Below, in pieces: positions 25,928 to 34,951 of a DNA stretch of 64,000 nucleotides; within the stretch, counting starts at the first letter, position 1; every line of letters starts with the position of its first letter. The stretch lies in assembly GCA_910587475.1 (NCBI GenBank), contig CAJUMR010000011.1:1-64000 (forward strand), written 5' to 3'. The DNA is from an uncultured Muribaculaceae bacterium (lineage in GTDB: Bacteria > Bacteroidota > Bacteroidia > Bacteroidales > Muribaculaceae). A model generated the notes under the pieces. The model saw only the letters and a list, made by a program, of their open reading frames with translations, made no database searches and was not told the origin of the DNA. The position numbers and the translations under genes were made by a program.

Positions 25928-28900
25928 ATGAAACGCTACAACTTAATCAACAACGTGCTCGGATGGCTCTGCTTTCTCATCGCAGCAGTCACATATCTTC
26001 TGACTCTCGAGCCGACAGCAAGCTTCTGGGACTGCCCGGAATTCATTCTTCAAGGTGCGAAACTCGAAGTTGGTCACCCGCCGGGCAACCCGATCTTCAT
26101 GCTTGCCGCCCGCTTCTTCATAACCCTTTTCGGAGGCGAAATGACGTCGGCGGCCATAGCCGTCAACTCAATGTCGGCTCTTCTCAGCGCCGCTACCATC
26201 CTGCTTCTGTTCTGGACCATAACCCACCTGATCAAGCGGTTGATCGTCACAGACGACGCCAAAGACGTGACACTCTCGCAGATGATCGTGATCATGGGCG
26301 GAGGTCTCTGCGGAGCCCTTGCCTACACGTGGAGCGACACGTTCTGGTTCTCGGCTGTCGAAGGCGAAGTGTATGCGTTCTCATCATTCTGCACAGCGCT
26401 TGTGTTCTGGCTGATACTCAAGTGGGAAAGCCGCGCCGACCAAGCTCACAGCGACCGCTACCTTGTGCTGATCGCCTATGTGATCGGTGTGTCGATCGCC
26501 GTGCATCTTCTCAACCTCTTGTGCATACCGGCGATCGGGCTTGTGTTCTATTACCGCAAATTCAAGAATATCAACGCAGTCGGCTCGCTGATCGCACTCG
26601 GAGTGTCGTGTGTGATCGTAGGACTCATCCTCTACGGCCTCGTGCCGGGCTTCATCAACGTAGCCCAGTGGTTTGAACTATTCTTCGTCAACACCCTCGG
26701 CTGCGGCTACAACGTCGGCGTGACAGTCTATGCAATAGTAGCAGTCGCCATCCTCGTGCTTGCCATCCGCAGTCTCTATCTGCAGCGCAGCGCATCATCG
26801 ATCAAATGGCTTTTCTTTGCATCGATCATCCTGTCGGGCATGCCTTTCATCGGCGACTCATGGGCCATACCGACCATCTTCATAATCGGTCTGGCCATCT
26901 ACCTGTTCGGGTTCTGCTCCAAAGTGCCCGTCCGCATCTTCAACATCATAGTGCTCAGCATCTTCGTGATCTTTGTCGGCTATTCGTCATATGCATTGCT
27001 GCTGATCCGTGCAAGCGCCAACCCGCCGATGAACCAGAATGCCCCCGACAATGTGTTCGCTCTCGCATCTTATCTTAACCGCGAACAGTACGGCGACCGC
27101 CCGCTGTTCTATGGTCCGGTCTTCGCCGAAGAACTTGCCTATCAGGAACACAACGGATCATATATCGTTCCGGTCAGCGAAAACGGCATACCGAAGACAC
27201 GCGTCATCGACGGCTACCTCCGCGACGGCGAAGGACGTGCCTACAACGAGCCGACCAAGACCTACACCAAAGTGGTCAAAACCCGCGAAGGCCAACCCGA
27301 CCAATATGTCGAGGAAGTCGAACGCCCCCACTATAAACCGATGCCCGACCTCGAGACGCTGTTCACACGCATCTACAGCTCGGATTCACGCACCGGTCAT
27401 CCCGAAGCTTACAAAAGCTGGGCCGATTACTCGACCCCTGACATCTACGACATCCCCGTCGAAGTGCGCCGCAAGTGGGCCAACGACGGCTATGCCTACC
27501 TGTCGGACATCGCACCTTACATGACCCACCAGCAAGTGGTCACTACCGCAGCCAGTGCCGACGGTACGCCCGTCAACCATGCATCGGTATGGAAGCCCGG
27601 CTTCGGCGTCAACCTGAGCTATTTCCTCAATTATCAGCTCAGCCACATGTACTGGCGCTATTTCATGTGGAACTTTGCCGGCCGCCAGAACGACATCCAG
27701 GGCAACGGCGAGCCCCATCTCGGCAACTGGATCTCGGGCATACCCCTGATCGACAACGCCCGTCTCGGCGACCAGTCGCTGTTGCCCGACGAATTCGGCA
27801 AAGGCAACAAAGGTCACAATGTGTTCTACATGCTGCCGCTTATCCTCGGCATCATCGGCTTGCTTTGGCAGGCTCTCTACATCCACCGTTCGGACGCCCG
27901 CCGCGGCATCGAGCAATTCTGGGTGATCTTCTTCCTCTTCTTCATGACAGGCATCGCGATCGTCCTCTATCTTAACCAGACTCCAGGTCAGCCGCGCGAA
28001 CGCGACTATGCATTCGCCGGATCGTTCTACGCATTCTCCATCTGGATCGGCATCGGTGTTCCGGCAATAGCATCGCTGATCTCAGGCCTGTTCAAGAAAA
28101 AACAGGGCCCCGAAACTGACGACAACCACCGGCTGACTCCTGTTGCCGCCATCCCGGCACTCCTCATCGGCCTGTTTGTGCCGCTGCAGATGGTTTCGCA
28201 GACATGGGACGATCATGACCGCTCGGGACGTTACACCACACGCGACTTCGGCATGAACTACCTTTCGTCGCTCGACGACAACGCGATCATATTCACCAAC
28301 GGCGATAACGACACATTCCCATTGTGGTATGCACAGGAAGTCGAAGGCTTCCGCACCGACGTCAGAGTGGTCAACCTCTCATACCTCACCACTGACTGGT
28401 ATGCCCACAATCTGACTTATCCTTACTATGAGGCAGATCCGGTGAATATGTACGCATCGCCTAAGGATTATGCCTATGAACGGCTGTCCTACAGCTTCAT
28501 CATACCGATGTCGGACACAACAGTCACCGCCGAAACGGCGCTGCGATCGCTCTATGCAAGCGACGCCAAGCGCGTCGGCGCGCCATACATGACCGACCCC
28601 AACATCCTCATTCCTGCCGACAGCACCGCGGCAATGGCTCACTTCGGCATAGCCGGCGACTCGATTGAAGCCGCCAACATCATGCCGTCGTTCGGCGACA
28701 TCGCCATCGACCTGAGCGAGCAGGGCCAGGGCGCAAGCCAGAGCAAAGTGCTCTCGCTCGACATCATCTCCAATGCCATCTCCGACGGCTGGAAACGTCC
28801 GGTATATTTCGCCGCCACAGTTCCTTCGACTCCCTACTACCTCGGCCTTGATCCCTATCTCTATTCATCAGGCATGGCTCTTGAGGTGACACCGTTCAAA

Positions 28901-29755
28901 GATGCCAGATACTCGCCTAACGCCGACAAGGCATATGAGAACATCGTGAGCAAATTCCGGTGGGGAGGACTCGACAATCCCGACAAAGCATCGTCGCTCT
29001 ATCTCGACGAGACTGTGCGCCGCATGGTGTCGTCGACCCGCTCGGCTATCATCGAATGTGTCGACAATCTGATGATCGACGGCAACCGCCCGGCATCGAA
29101 ATTTGCGGTTGACTTTGCCAAAGCCAACGGACAGCCCGTGCCGGTGAACCACTACGACATGGCCCGCAACCTTCTCGCTCTGATGCAGGAGAAAATGCCG
29201 GCTGAAGCGTGCCTCTACGATGGTCTGCAGAGTTTCTACATGGCCAACGATTATATTGAGCTCTACGATCTCACCGGCAATCCCGACGACCTCAGCAGAG
29301 CAGAGGCGATCATCGACTCCGAGATCCCGCGTCTGTCGCAACTGGTCAACTACGCATCGTCGCTCACACCTTCGCAGCTCAACTCGCTCGGACGCTCCGA
29401 GACTTATGCGATCCAGTATCTCGGCCTGATGACAGGCCTCAAGAACTCAATCGCTCTCTTCCGCGCTCTCGAGGGCCGCGAAGACCGTGACTCACTGCTC
29501 GAAGGGCTGCCCAAGGGTCTGTCGATCAACTATGCACAGACTATCTACCCGATGATCTATCTCGACGGCTACACACTCGACGAGGTGCGCACGGGTGCGG
29601 CTCACAGCTCAGGCGCAACTGCCACAGTCTACCGCAACGCCGGCCGCATGCTCGAGCTCCACGAAGCTTTAGGCATCGACCCGATGGAGATCTCAGACTC
29701 TATCGCCAAGGCCAACTCAATCGACATCAATGCCTGGCGAAATCTTGTCAACTAA
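25928..29755 (+). CDS. DUF2723 glycosyltransferase-like membrane protein
   Basis: Very large membrane protein (1275 aa) of the DUF2723 family, related to protein O-mannosyltransferases. The N-terminal signature TLEPTASFWDCPEFILQGAKLEVGHPPGNPIFML (about 24-57) holds the acidic residues expected for catalysis. About ten membrane segments fill residues 1-360 and more lie at about 635-760. The rest (about 770-1275) is soluble, with an NGDNDTFPLWYAQEVEG block, and is likely periplasmic. The start at 25928 follows a -7 box at 25882. The sugar donor and acceptor are unknown; a role in surface glycosylation is inferred from the family. It is followed by a polysaccharide deacetylase after 13 bp. Confidence 0.85.
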   Translation: MKRYNLINNVLGWLCFLIAAVTYLLTLEPTASFWDCPEFILQGAKLEVGHPPGNPIFMLAARFFITLFGGEMTSAAIAVNSMSALLSAATILLLFWTITHLIKRLIVTDDAKDVTLSQMIVIMGGGLCGALAYTWSDTFWFSAVEGEVYAFSSFCTALVFWLILKWESRADQAHSDRYLVLIAYVIGVSIAVHLLNLLCIPAIGLVFYYRKFKNINAVGSLIALGVSCVIVGLILYGLVPGFINVAQWFELFFVNTLGCGYNVGVTVYAIVAVAILVLAIRSLYLQRSASSIKWLFFASIILSGMPFIGDSWAIPTIFIIGLAIYLFGFCSKVPVRIFNIIVLSIFVIFVGYSSYALLLIRASANPPMNQNAPDNVFALASYLNREQYGDRPLFYGPVFAEELAYQEHNGSYIVPVSENGIPKTRVIDGYLRDGEGRAYNEPTKTYTKVVKTREGQPDQYVEEVERPHYKPMPDLETLFTRIYSSDSRTGHPEAYKSWADYSTPDIYDIPVEVRRKWANDGYAYLSDIAPYMTHQQVVTTAASADGTPVNHASVWKPGFGVNLSYFLNYQLSHMYWRYFMWNFAGRQNDIQGNGEPHLGNWISGIPLIDNARLGDQSLLPDEFGKGNKGHNVFYMLPLILGIIGLLWQALYIHRSDARRGIEQFWVIFFLFFMTGIAIVLYLNQTPGQPRERDYAFAGSFYAFSIWIGIGVPAIASLISGLFKKKQGPETDDNHRLTPVAAIPALLIGLFVPLQMVSQTWDDHDRSGRYTTRDFGMNYLSSLDDNAIIFTNGDNDTFPLWYAQEVEGFRTDVRVVNLSYLTTDWYAHNLTYPYYEADPVNMYASPKDYAYERLSYSFIIPMSDTTVTAETALRSLYASDAKRVGAPYMTDPNILIPADSTAAMAHFGIAGDSIEAANIMPSFGDIAIDLSEQGQGASQSKVLSLDIISNAISDGWKRPVYFAATVPSTPYYLGLDPYLYSSGMALEVTPFKDARYSPNADKAYENIVSKFRWGGLDNPDKASSLYLDETVRRMVSSTRSAIIECVDNLMIDGNRPASKFAVDFAKANGQPVPVNHYDMARNLLALMQEKMPAEACLYDGLQSFYMANDYIELYDLTGNPDDLSRAEAIIDSEIPRLSQLVNYASSLTPSQLNSLGRSETYAIQYLGLMTGLKNSIALFRALEGREDRDSLLEGLPKGLSINYAQTIYPMIYLDGYTLDEVRTGAAHSSGATATVYRNAGRMLELHEALGIDPMEISDSIAKANSIDINAWRNLVN

Positions 29756-29768
29756 CTAACGAACGATC

Positions 29769-30395
29769 ATGTTTATCGAACGTCCACCGCTGCTCTACCG
29801 CCTCCTCTTCCCGGAGGCGGTATGGCGCGTCAAGGGCAGACGCTCAACCAAAGTTGTCTACCTGACTTTCGACGACGGTCCGATCCCGGAAGAAACCCCC
29901 TGGGTGCTCGATACGCTCGACCGCTACGGCATCAAAGCGACTTTCTTCATGGTCGGTGACAATGTAAGGCGCTATCCCGAGATATTCGAGGAGATAAAGC
30001 GACGCGGCCACTCCTACGGCAACCATTCGATGCACCATCTCCAAGGCATGAAGGTGACCACACACCGCTATCTCTACGACATCACCGAGGCCGACAAACT
30101 TATCGACAGCCCTCTGTTCCGTCCGCCCCACGGCATAATGAGATGGAAACAGGCCAAAGCGATCAAAGATCATTACAATATCATAATGTATGATCTTGTC
30201 ACCCGCGACTACTCGCGCAAGCTCTCGCCCGAACAAGTGCTCGACAATGTAAAACGTTTTGCCCGCAACGGTGCGATAATCGTGTTCCACGACTCCCGCA
30301 AATCGTCGCGGAACATGCGTTTCGCGTTGCCTCGCGCAATAGAATGGCTGCTCGAACAGGGCTATGAATTCCGCCCACTGCCGATGACGATTTAA
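29769..30395 (+). CDS. Polysaccharide deacetylase (NodB-like)
   Basis: Carbohydrate esterase family 4-type deacetylase (208 aa). Motif 1 TFDDGP holds D35/D36, motif 2 HSYGNHSMHH gives H86 and H90 for metal binding, motif 3 RPPHG is at 118-122, and a late VFHDS supplies the last conserved His. There is no signal peptide and the first residues are basic, so the protein may act at the inner face of the membrane or be exported in another way. It is short but complete. Likely in an operon with the DUF2723 gene and the QueG-YfiH fusion (12 bp apart). Confidence 0.9.
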   Translation: MFIERPPLLYRLLFPEAVWRVKGRRSTKVVYLTFDDGPIPEETPWVLDTLDRYGIKATFFMVGDNVRRYPEIFEEIKRRGHSYGNHSMHHLQGMKVTTHRYLYDITEADKLIDSPLFRPPHGIMRWKQAKAIKDHYNIIMYDLVTRDYSRKLSPEQVLDNVKRFARNGAIIVFHDSRKSSRNMRFALPRAIEWLLEQGYEFRPLPMTI

Positions 30396-30407
30396 GATCA
30401 TGTCTCT

Positions 30408-32000
30408 ATGGCCGACGACGTTAGACAATCTATCTGCGACGCCTTGCACGATGCCGGCGCATGCCGTGTCGGCTTCGCATCAGCATCGGCCGTCGACCCG
30501 TCGACAGTCAAGCGATATGCCGGATGGATTGCAGCCGGCAACCATGCCGACATGTCATATCTCGACCGCTACGGCGACGTAAGGTCGGACCCTCGGCTGC
30601 TGCTCGAAGGAGCAACGACGGTTATATGCTGTGCATTCGACTACCGTCAACCCCAGCGACACAGCCTTTTCGCTGACTACGCCCTCGGTGAAGACTATCA
30701 CGATGTGATACGCCGACGCCTGACCGCAGCCGCAGACAAGCTCTGCAGCCGCTTCGGAGGATCGATGCGTGTATGCGTCGACACCGCCCCGATATTGGAG
30801 CGCTACTGGGCTTCGCGGGCCGGCCTGGGGGTGATCGGTCTCAACGGCCTGCTTATCGTCGACGGAATTGGCTCGAAGGTGTTTCTGGCCGAAATCATCT
30901 GGACCGGCTACGTCGAGCCCGACCGATCGAGGCTCGGCGAAGCGTGCATGCGCTGCGGAGCATGCCTGAAGGCTTGTCCCGGACACGCATTGCTGGGTGA
31001 CTCAACTCTCGACGCACGCCGCTGTCACTCCTACCTGACTATCGAACATCGGGGCGAACTACCGCCGTATATGCACTTCGGCAATCGCATCTACGGGTGC
31101 GACATATGTCAGGACGCCTGTCCCCACAACCGCACGGAAGGTCACACATCGATCGCAGAGTTCACGCCCTCGGCAGAACTGATGCATCTGACTCTCGACT
31201 CTGCTACGGAGCTTACTCAAGACTCTTTCCGCCACATTTTCCGCCACAGTGCAGTGCGCCGGGCCAAACTCACGGGATTCGTGCGCAACGCCCGTTTCAA
31301 AGCCGAGCAGCCTCCGGTAAAACTTCAAACAGGAGCCGGAGCGCGCGGCATGTCTGTCCGCGACGTCAACAACCCCGAGTTGCCCGACGGCATAAAGATA
31401 GTGATGCCGACGCAGACCCACACAGCAAATGTCGCAATCTACGATGGAACAACCGACACATTCCCTGACACCGACGCCATCATCACCCGATTGCCGGGCG
31501 TCGCCGTAGGAGTCAGGACTGCCGACTGTGTCCCGGTCATCTTGCATGCGACCGACATCAAGGCTGTGGCTGCCATCCACGCCGGATGGAAAGGAACAAT
31601 CAATGGCATAGTCGCAGCGACGATCGACCGGCTCATCGACATGGGTGCGTCTCCGGCCAATATCCGGGCGGCATTCGGCCCATCGATATGCGGCAACTGC
31701 TATGAAACCGGATCTGAACTCGGAGACAAATTTTCTGCGGCCGGCTATGACGAAGCTGTCATACGCAACGGTGGCACAGACCCATCGACCGGCGAAGCAT
31801 TCGGGTCTGAATCTATCCGCATAGACCTCATGGAAGCCAACTGCATCGCCATGCTGCGCTGCGGGTTAAAGCCTGAAAACATAACAAGATCGTCGATATG
31901 CACTCGCCACAGCGCTGCACAATGGCCGTCATGGCGGCGTGTAGCCCAGACATCCGAGCGATTGGCCACCTTTGTGTGGCTCACAGATCAGGATTTCTGA
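30408..32000 (+). CDS. queG: Fusion: epoxyqueuosine reductase QueG + YfiH/PgeF domain
   Basis: 530-aa fusion. Residues 1-297 are QueG, which reduces epoxyqueuosine to queuosine in tRNA: DTAPILERYWASRAGLG with catalytic D125, one 4Fe-4S set C180/C183/C186/C190, and the second with C206 and C231/C234/C238. Residues about 318-530 are a YfiH-type domain (copper/zinc oxidoreductase-like, also reported as purine nucleoside phosphorylase or peptidoglycan-editing factor) with the metal triad H338 (PTQTHTA), C374 (RTADCVPV) and H391 (HAGWKGT). The usual first 40-60 residues of YfiH, including the TTR.GGVS block, are missing. The frame is open throughout. Its 3' end overlaps the convergent AraC gene by 13 bp. 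Whether the second domain is active is uncertain. Confidence 0.85.
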   Translation: MADDVRQSICDALHDAGACRVGFASASAVDPSTVKRYAGWIAAGNHADMSYLDRYGDVRSDPRLLLEGATTVICCAFDYRQPQRHSLFADYALGEDYHDVIRRRLTAAADKLCSRFGGSMRVCVDTAPILERYWASRAGLGVIGLNGLLIVDGIGSKVFLAEIIWTGYVEPDRSRLGEACMRCGACLKACPGHALLGDSTLDARRCHSYLTIEHRGELPPYMHFGNRIYGCDICQDACPHNRTEGHTSIAEFTPSAELMHLTLDSATELTQDSFRHIFRHSAVRRAKLTGFVRNARFKAEQPPVKLQTGAGARGMSVRDVNNPELPDGIKIVMPTQTHTANVAIYDGTTDTFPDTDAIITRLPGVAVGVRTADCVPVILHATDIKAVAAIHAGWKGTINGIVAATIDRLIDMGASPANIRAAFGPSICGNCYETGSELGDKFSAAGYDEAVIRNGGTDPSTGEAFGSESIRIDLMEANCIAMLRCGLKPENITRSSICTRHSAAQWPSWRRVAQTSERLATFVWLTDQDF

Positions 32001-32881
32001 TATTCGGTCGGTGATTGACCGGTCATGTGCTTGAAATACTTACCGAAAGACGACTGATTGGAAAAATTCAACGCATAGGCCACCTGCTGGACATTCTTGC
32101 CCGAAAAACGCAACAGATTCTTTGCTTCCATCGTTACAAACTCGTCGATCCAGCGCGCCGCCGACTTGCCTGTCACTTCCTTGACAAGCAGCGACAGATA
32201 TTTGGGCGAAATGCAGAGCTTGTCGGCATAGAACTTGACCGACCGCTCATGAGAATAATGGACATGGACGAGTTTTATGAAATCGTGGACATAGGCGTTG
32301 CGGCACGATCTTTGGCCTTTCGTCGCCGTTGCTGTGCCGATGCGTTTATAGTGGAACTGCACAAGCTGATAGAACATCGCTGCGAGCAGACTCGATGCTA
32401 TGCTTCCTTCGATCTGCTCGCTGACTTTTGCCGTGGCATTGAGTCTCATCAGATCGAAATAGCGCATGATGACTGAGCTTTCGGTCTTCGACATCGCTTG
32501 AGCCGGCGAGCGGTGGTCGATAAAACTCTGCATGCTGACCGCCGAGAAATTGATGTTGACCGTGTGCAGGAAATCCGTGGAAAAACACATCATGTAGATC
32601 TCGACATTGTCGCTGTCGCTGTACATGTTGACCATTGCCCCATGGGTGAGCACAACAAAGCTGTCGGCCTCGATAAGATAGCGCTGGAGATTGATCTCAA
32701 GATCGATAGAGCCATTCTTGACCATCAGCATGATCATGCCGTTGATCTTGCGCGGCGTCGGCGTTGTCATCCTCGGCGCCGACGTGATGCGCGCGTAGGC
32801 ATACGACTCTCCGAGGGCGCAGAATTCAGCCGAAATATCTTTCAAAAAAGCGTAAACCGATTTAATATCTTGCTCTGCCAT
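31988..32881 (-). CDS. AraC-family transcriptional regulator
   Basis: 297-aa regulator. The C-terminal AraC/XylS domain (about 195-297) has two helix-turn-helix units: YADKLCISPKYLSLLVKEVTG and VAYALNFSNQSSFGKYFKHMTGQSPTEY. The N-terminal 190 residues look like a cupin-type sensing domain without recognisable ligand residues. It follows the CBS/HlyC gene by three bases and is the last gene of the coaX-led run. The regulated genes are unknown. The gene converges with the QueG-YfiH fusion and overlaps it by 13 bp. Confidence 0.9.
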   Translation of the reverse strand: MAEQDIKSVYAFLKDISAEFCALGESYAYARITSAPRMTTPTPRKINGMIMLMVKNGSIDLEINLQRYLIEADSFVVLTHGAMVNMYSDSDNVEIYMMCFSTDFLHTVNINFSAVSMQSFIDHRSPAQAMSKTESSVIMRYFDLMRLNATAKVSEQIEGSIASSLLAAMFYQLVQFHYKRIGTATATKGQRSCRNAYVHDFIKLVHVHYSHERSVKFYADKLCISPKYLSLLVKEVTGKSAARWIDEFVTMEAKNLLRFSGKNVQQVAYALNFSNQSSFGKYFKHMTGQSPTEYQKS

Positions 32882-32884
32882 AGA

Positions 32885-34168
32885 TCAATCTTCGTGTTCT
32901 TCGGTCAACAAGCCTGTGCGGATGAGTTCGATGCGGTTGGCAGCTTTCTTCAGGATCTCGAAACGCATGTCGCCGATCGCCACGACGTCGCCTTCTCCCG
33001 GGATTGTCCCTGTTGAATGGAGTATATAGCCGGCAAGAGTCTGATAGGCATCATCTTCAGGAATATCGAGATCAAACTGCTCGTTGATCCATGCTATCTC
33101 ACATCTACCTGAAAATTCATAGACTCCCGGAGCGATCTGTCGTGCTGTCAGCTTAAGGCTGTCGTGTTCGTCCTGAATGTCGCCGAAGATTTCTTCGACA
33201 AGGTCCTCAAGCGTTATCAGACCTGCGGTGCCTCCGAATTCGTCAATGACAATCGTCACCGAGCGTTTCTGTTGGAGCATACGTCTCATCATCTTGTTGG
33301 CCAACAGATTTTCAGGTGCATACAGCACGGGCATAATGTGGTCGCGCCACTCCGACGCCGGATCAAACAGTTCCCTTACATGGATATAGCCCAAAATCGT
33401 GTCGATATCATCGCGATAGACGAGGATCTTCGATCGACCGGTCTTGGTGAACAGTTCAGAGAGACTCTCGCGTGTGGCGGTGTCGACGTTGACAGCGACA
33501 ATCTCGTTGCGCGGTATCATGCAGTCGCGAAGATGCGTCGACGAGAAATCGAGAGCGTTGTGAAAGATCTTCACTTCATTTTCGACGCGTGTCTTTTTCT
33601 CTTCCATAGTGTCGATAGTCTCTTCGAGATAGTCGTTGAGATCACCGATTGAGATGGCGCGCAGTCTGTTAGACGAGCCTTTGACGCCGAGAAGCTTCAT
33701 CAAGCATCTCGACAACCATGTCGAGAACATTGACAACGGATAAAGAACTATATAGAACAGATAGATCGGCAACGCGAACACCTTGAGCGAACGGTTAGGG
33801 TTAATGCCGAAAATAGTCTTCGGTATGAATTCTCCGGCAAGAAGAATGATGCCCGTCGAGATCAGCGTCTGGGCTATGAGTATCAGCGCCTCGCTTGAGG
33901 TCCAACGGCCGAGCACAGGTTCGAGCAACGCAGCCGCTGCCATACCGTAGATGACCAGCACAATGTTGTTGCCCACAAGTATCGATGATATGAAAAACTC
34001 CGAATTGGCATAGAAACGGTTGATTATCCGCGCTATCAGGCCACCTTGCTTAACATCGATCTCAACCCGCACACGGTCTGAAGTCACATAGGCCATTTCG
34101 CAGCCCGAGAACAGAGCTGAAAGAAGCATCGAAATCACACCGATTATCACCCAAGTGGTTATATCCAT
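32885..34168 (-). CDS. HlyC/CorC-family CBS membrane protein
   Basis: 427-aa paralogue of the GldE-like protein at 18303. The DUF21 domain (about 1-185) has SGCEMAYVTSDRVRVEIDVK. CBS motifs follow (about 205-330, MIPRNEIVAVNV and VIDEFGGTAGLITLEDLVEEIFGDI), and the C-terminal CorC_HlyC domain covers about 340-420. Family members have been proposed as Mg/Co efflux or magnesium-homeostasis proteins. It is flanked by lptC upstream (6 bp) and the AraC regulator downstream, a context unlike gldE. Confidence 0.88.
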   Translation of the reverse strand: MDITTWVIIGVISMLLSALFSGCEMAYVTSDRVRVEIDVKQGGLIARIINRFYANSEFFISSILVGNNIVLVIYGMAAAALLEPVLGRWTSSEALILIAQTLISTGIILLAGEFIPKTIFGINPNRSLKVFALPIYLFYIVLYPLSMFSTWLSRCLMKLLGVKGSSNRLRAISIGDLNDYLEETIDTMEEKKTRVENEVKIFHNALDFSSTHLRDCMIPRNEIVAVNVDTATRESLSELFTKTGRSKILVYRDDIDTILGYIHVRELFDPASEWRDHIMPVLYAPENLLANKMMRRMLQQKRSVTIVIDEFGGTAGLITLEDLVEEIFGDIQDEHDSLKLTARQIAPGVYEFSGRCEIAWINEQFDLDIPEDDAYQTLAGYILHSTGTIPGEGDVVAIGDMRFEILKKAANRIELIRTGLLTEEHED

Positions 34169-34174
34169 AGTCTG

Positions 34175-34951
34175 TTACAAATCTTCGTTGGTTCTGAGTT
34201 TAAGAGGCTCCGTAGAGTCGGCACCTGCCTGGCCGGGTGTTGCAAGAGGCAACGCAGTCGACCGTGTGTCGGCTTCAGATGCTTTGGCCGCTGACTGACG
34301 GCCCGACGACGCGCGACGGCGTTCGACGGGAGTTGCAGTGCTGTCGGCTTCGGAGTTTGCGCCGCGTGCACCGTGACGGTCTTGCACGGGCAGGATCGCC
34401 GTCGGCCTGTTGATTGTATAGGCCGTCATGTTCTCATTCGATTCAAAGCCGTAACCCTCGATGATCCTGTCGGAACGCACGATGTGAATGAACGAATCGG
34501 TATAGACACGCCGCCGGGCCTGATCCCAGAACAGTTGCTGCGACAGGAAAGTGTCGCGCAAGGTGTTGACCATGATGACATGACCGTCGAGCTGCCACAG
34601 ACGCTTGCGGCTGAAATATATCGCCGAGTCACAGTCCATGGTGGCGTCGGGGTTAAGCTGCAGATCGTACTGCTGCATGGTAAGTCCTTCGGGAAAACGC
34701 CAGAATGGTTCGGCTGCCTCCTCGAACATGCGCCACACGGGTGTCGAAATGTGATAGCGTGTATAGCCCGAGTCGGAGATGAACGTTTCGACCTCGTAGG
34801 TAGTCATGGTCGGTGACTGATCGCCATCGCCGACATTGTCGACATAGGCGCGCTCCTTCTCGCCGCATGCAGCAGCGGAAAGCATCATGATCATCACCGC
34901 GGGCAGCCATCGCATGCCCGAGCCTCCGGCATGTCGGACCTCACGTGTCAT
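34175..34951 (-). CDS. lptC: LPS export ABC transporter periplasmic protein LptC
   Basis: 258-aa bitopic protein of the Lpt bridge that passes lipopolysaccharide from LptB2FG to LptA. An N-terminal hydrophobic segment (MRWLPAVMIMMLSAAACGEK) may be a lipobox; in other species it is an anchor. The beta-jellyroll OstA-like region follows (TTYEVETFISDSGYTRYHISTPVWRMFEE, TMDCDSAIYFSRKRLWQLDGHVIMVN). The last 50 residues are Ala/Ser rich and look disordered. I start at 34951, where TGATG overlaps the upstream stop by one base; an ATG at 34915 would shorten it by 12 residues. Confidence 0.85.
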   Translation of the reverse strand: MTREVRHAGGSGMRWLPAVMIMMLSAAACGEKERAYVDNVGDGDQSPTMTTYEVETFISDSGYTRYHISTPVWRMFEEAAEPFWRFPEGLTMQQYDLQLNPDATMDCDSAIYFSRKRLWQLDGHVIMVNTLRDTFLSQQLFWDQARRRVYTDSFIHIVRSDRIIEGYGFESNENMTAYTINRPTAILPVQDRHGARGANSEADSTATPVERRRASSGRQSAAKASEADTRSTALPLATPGQAGADSTEPLKLRTNEDL

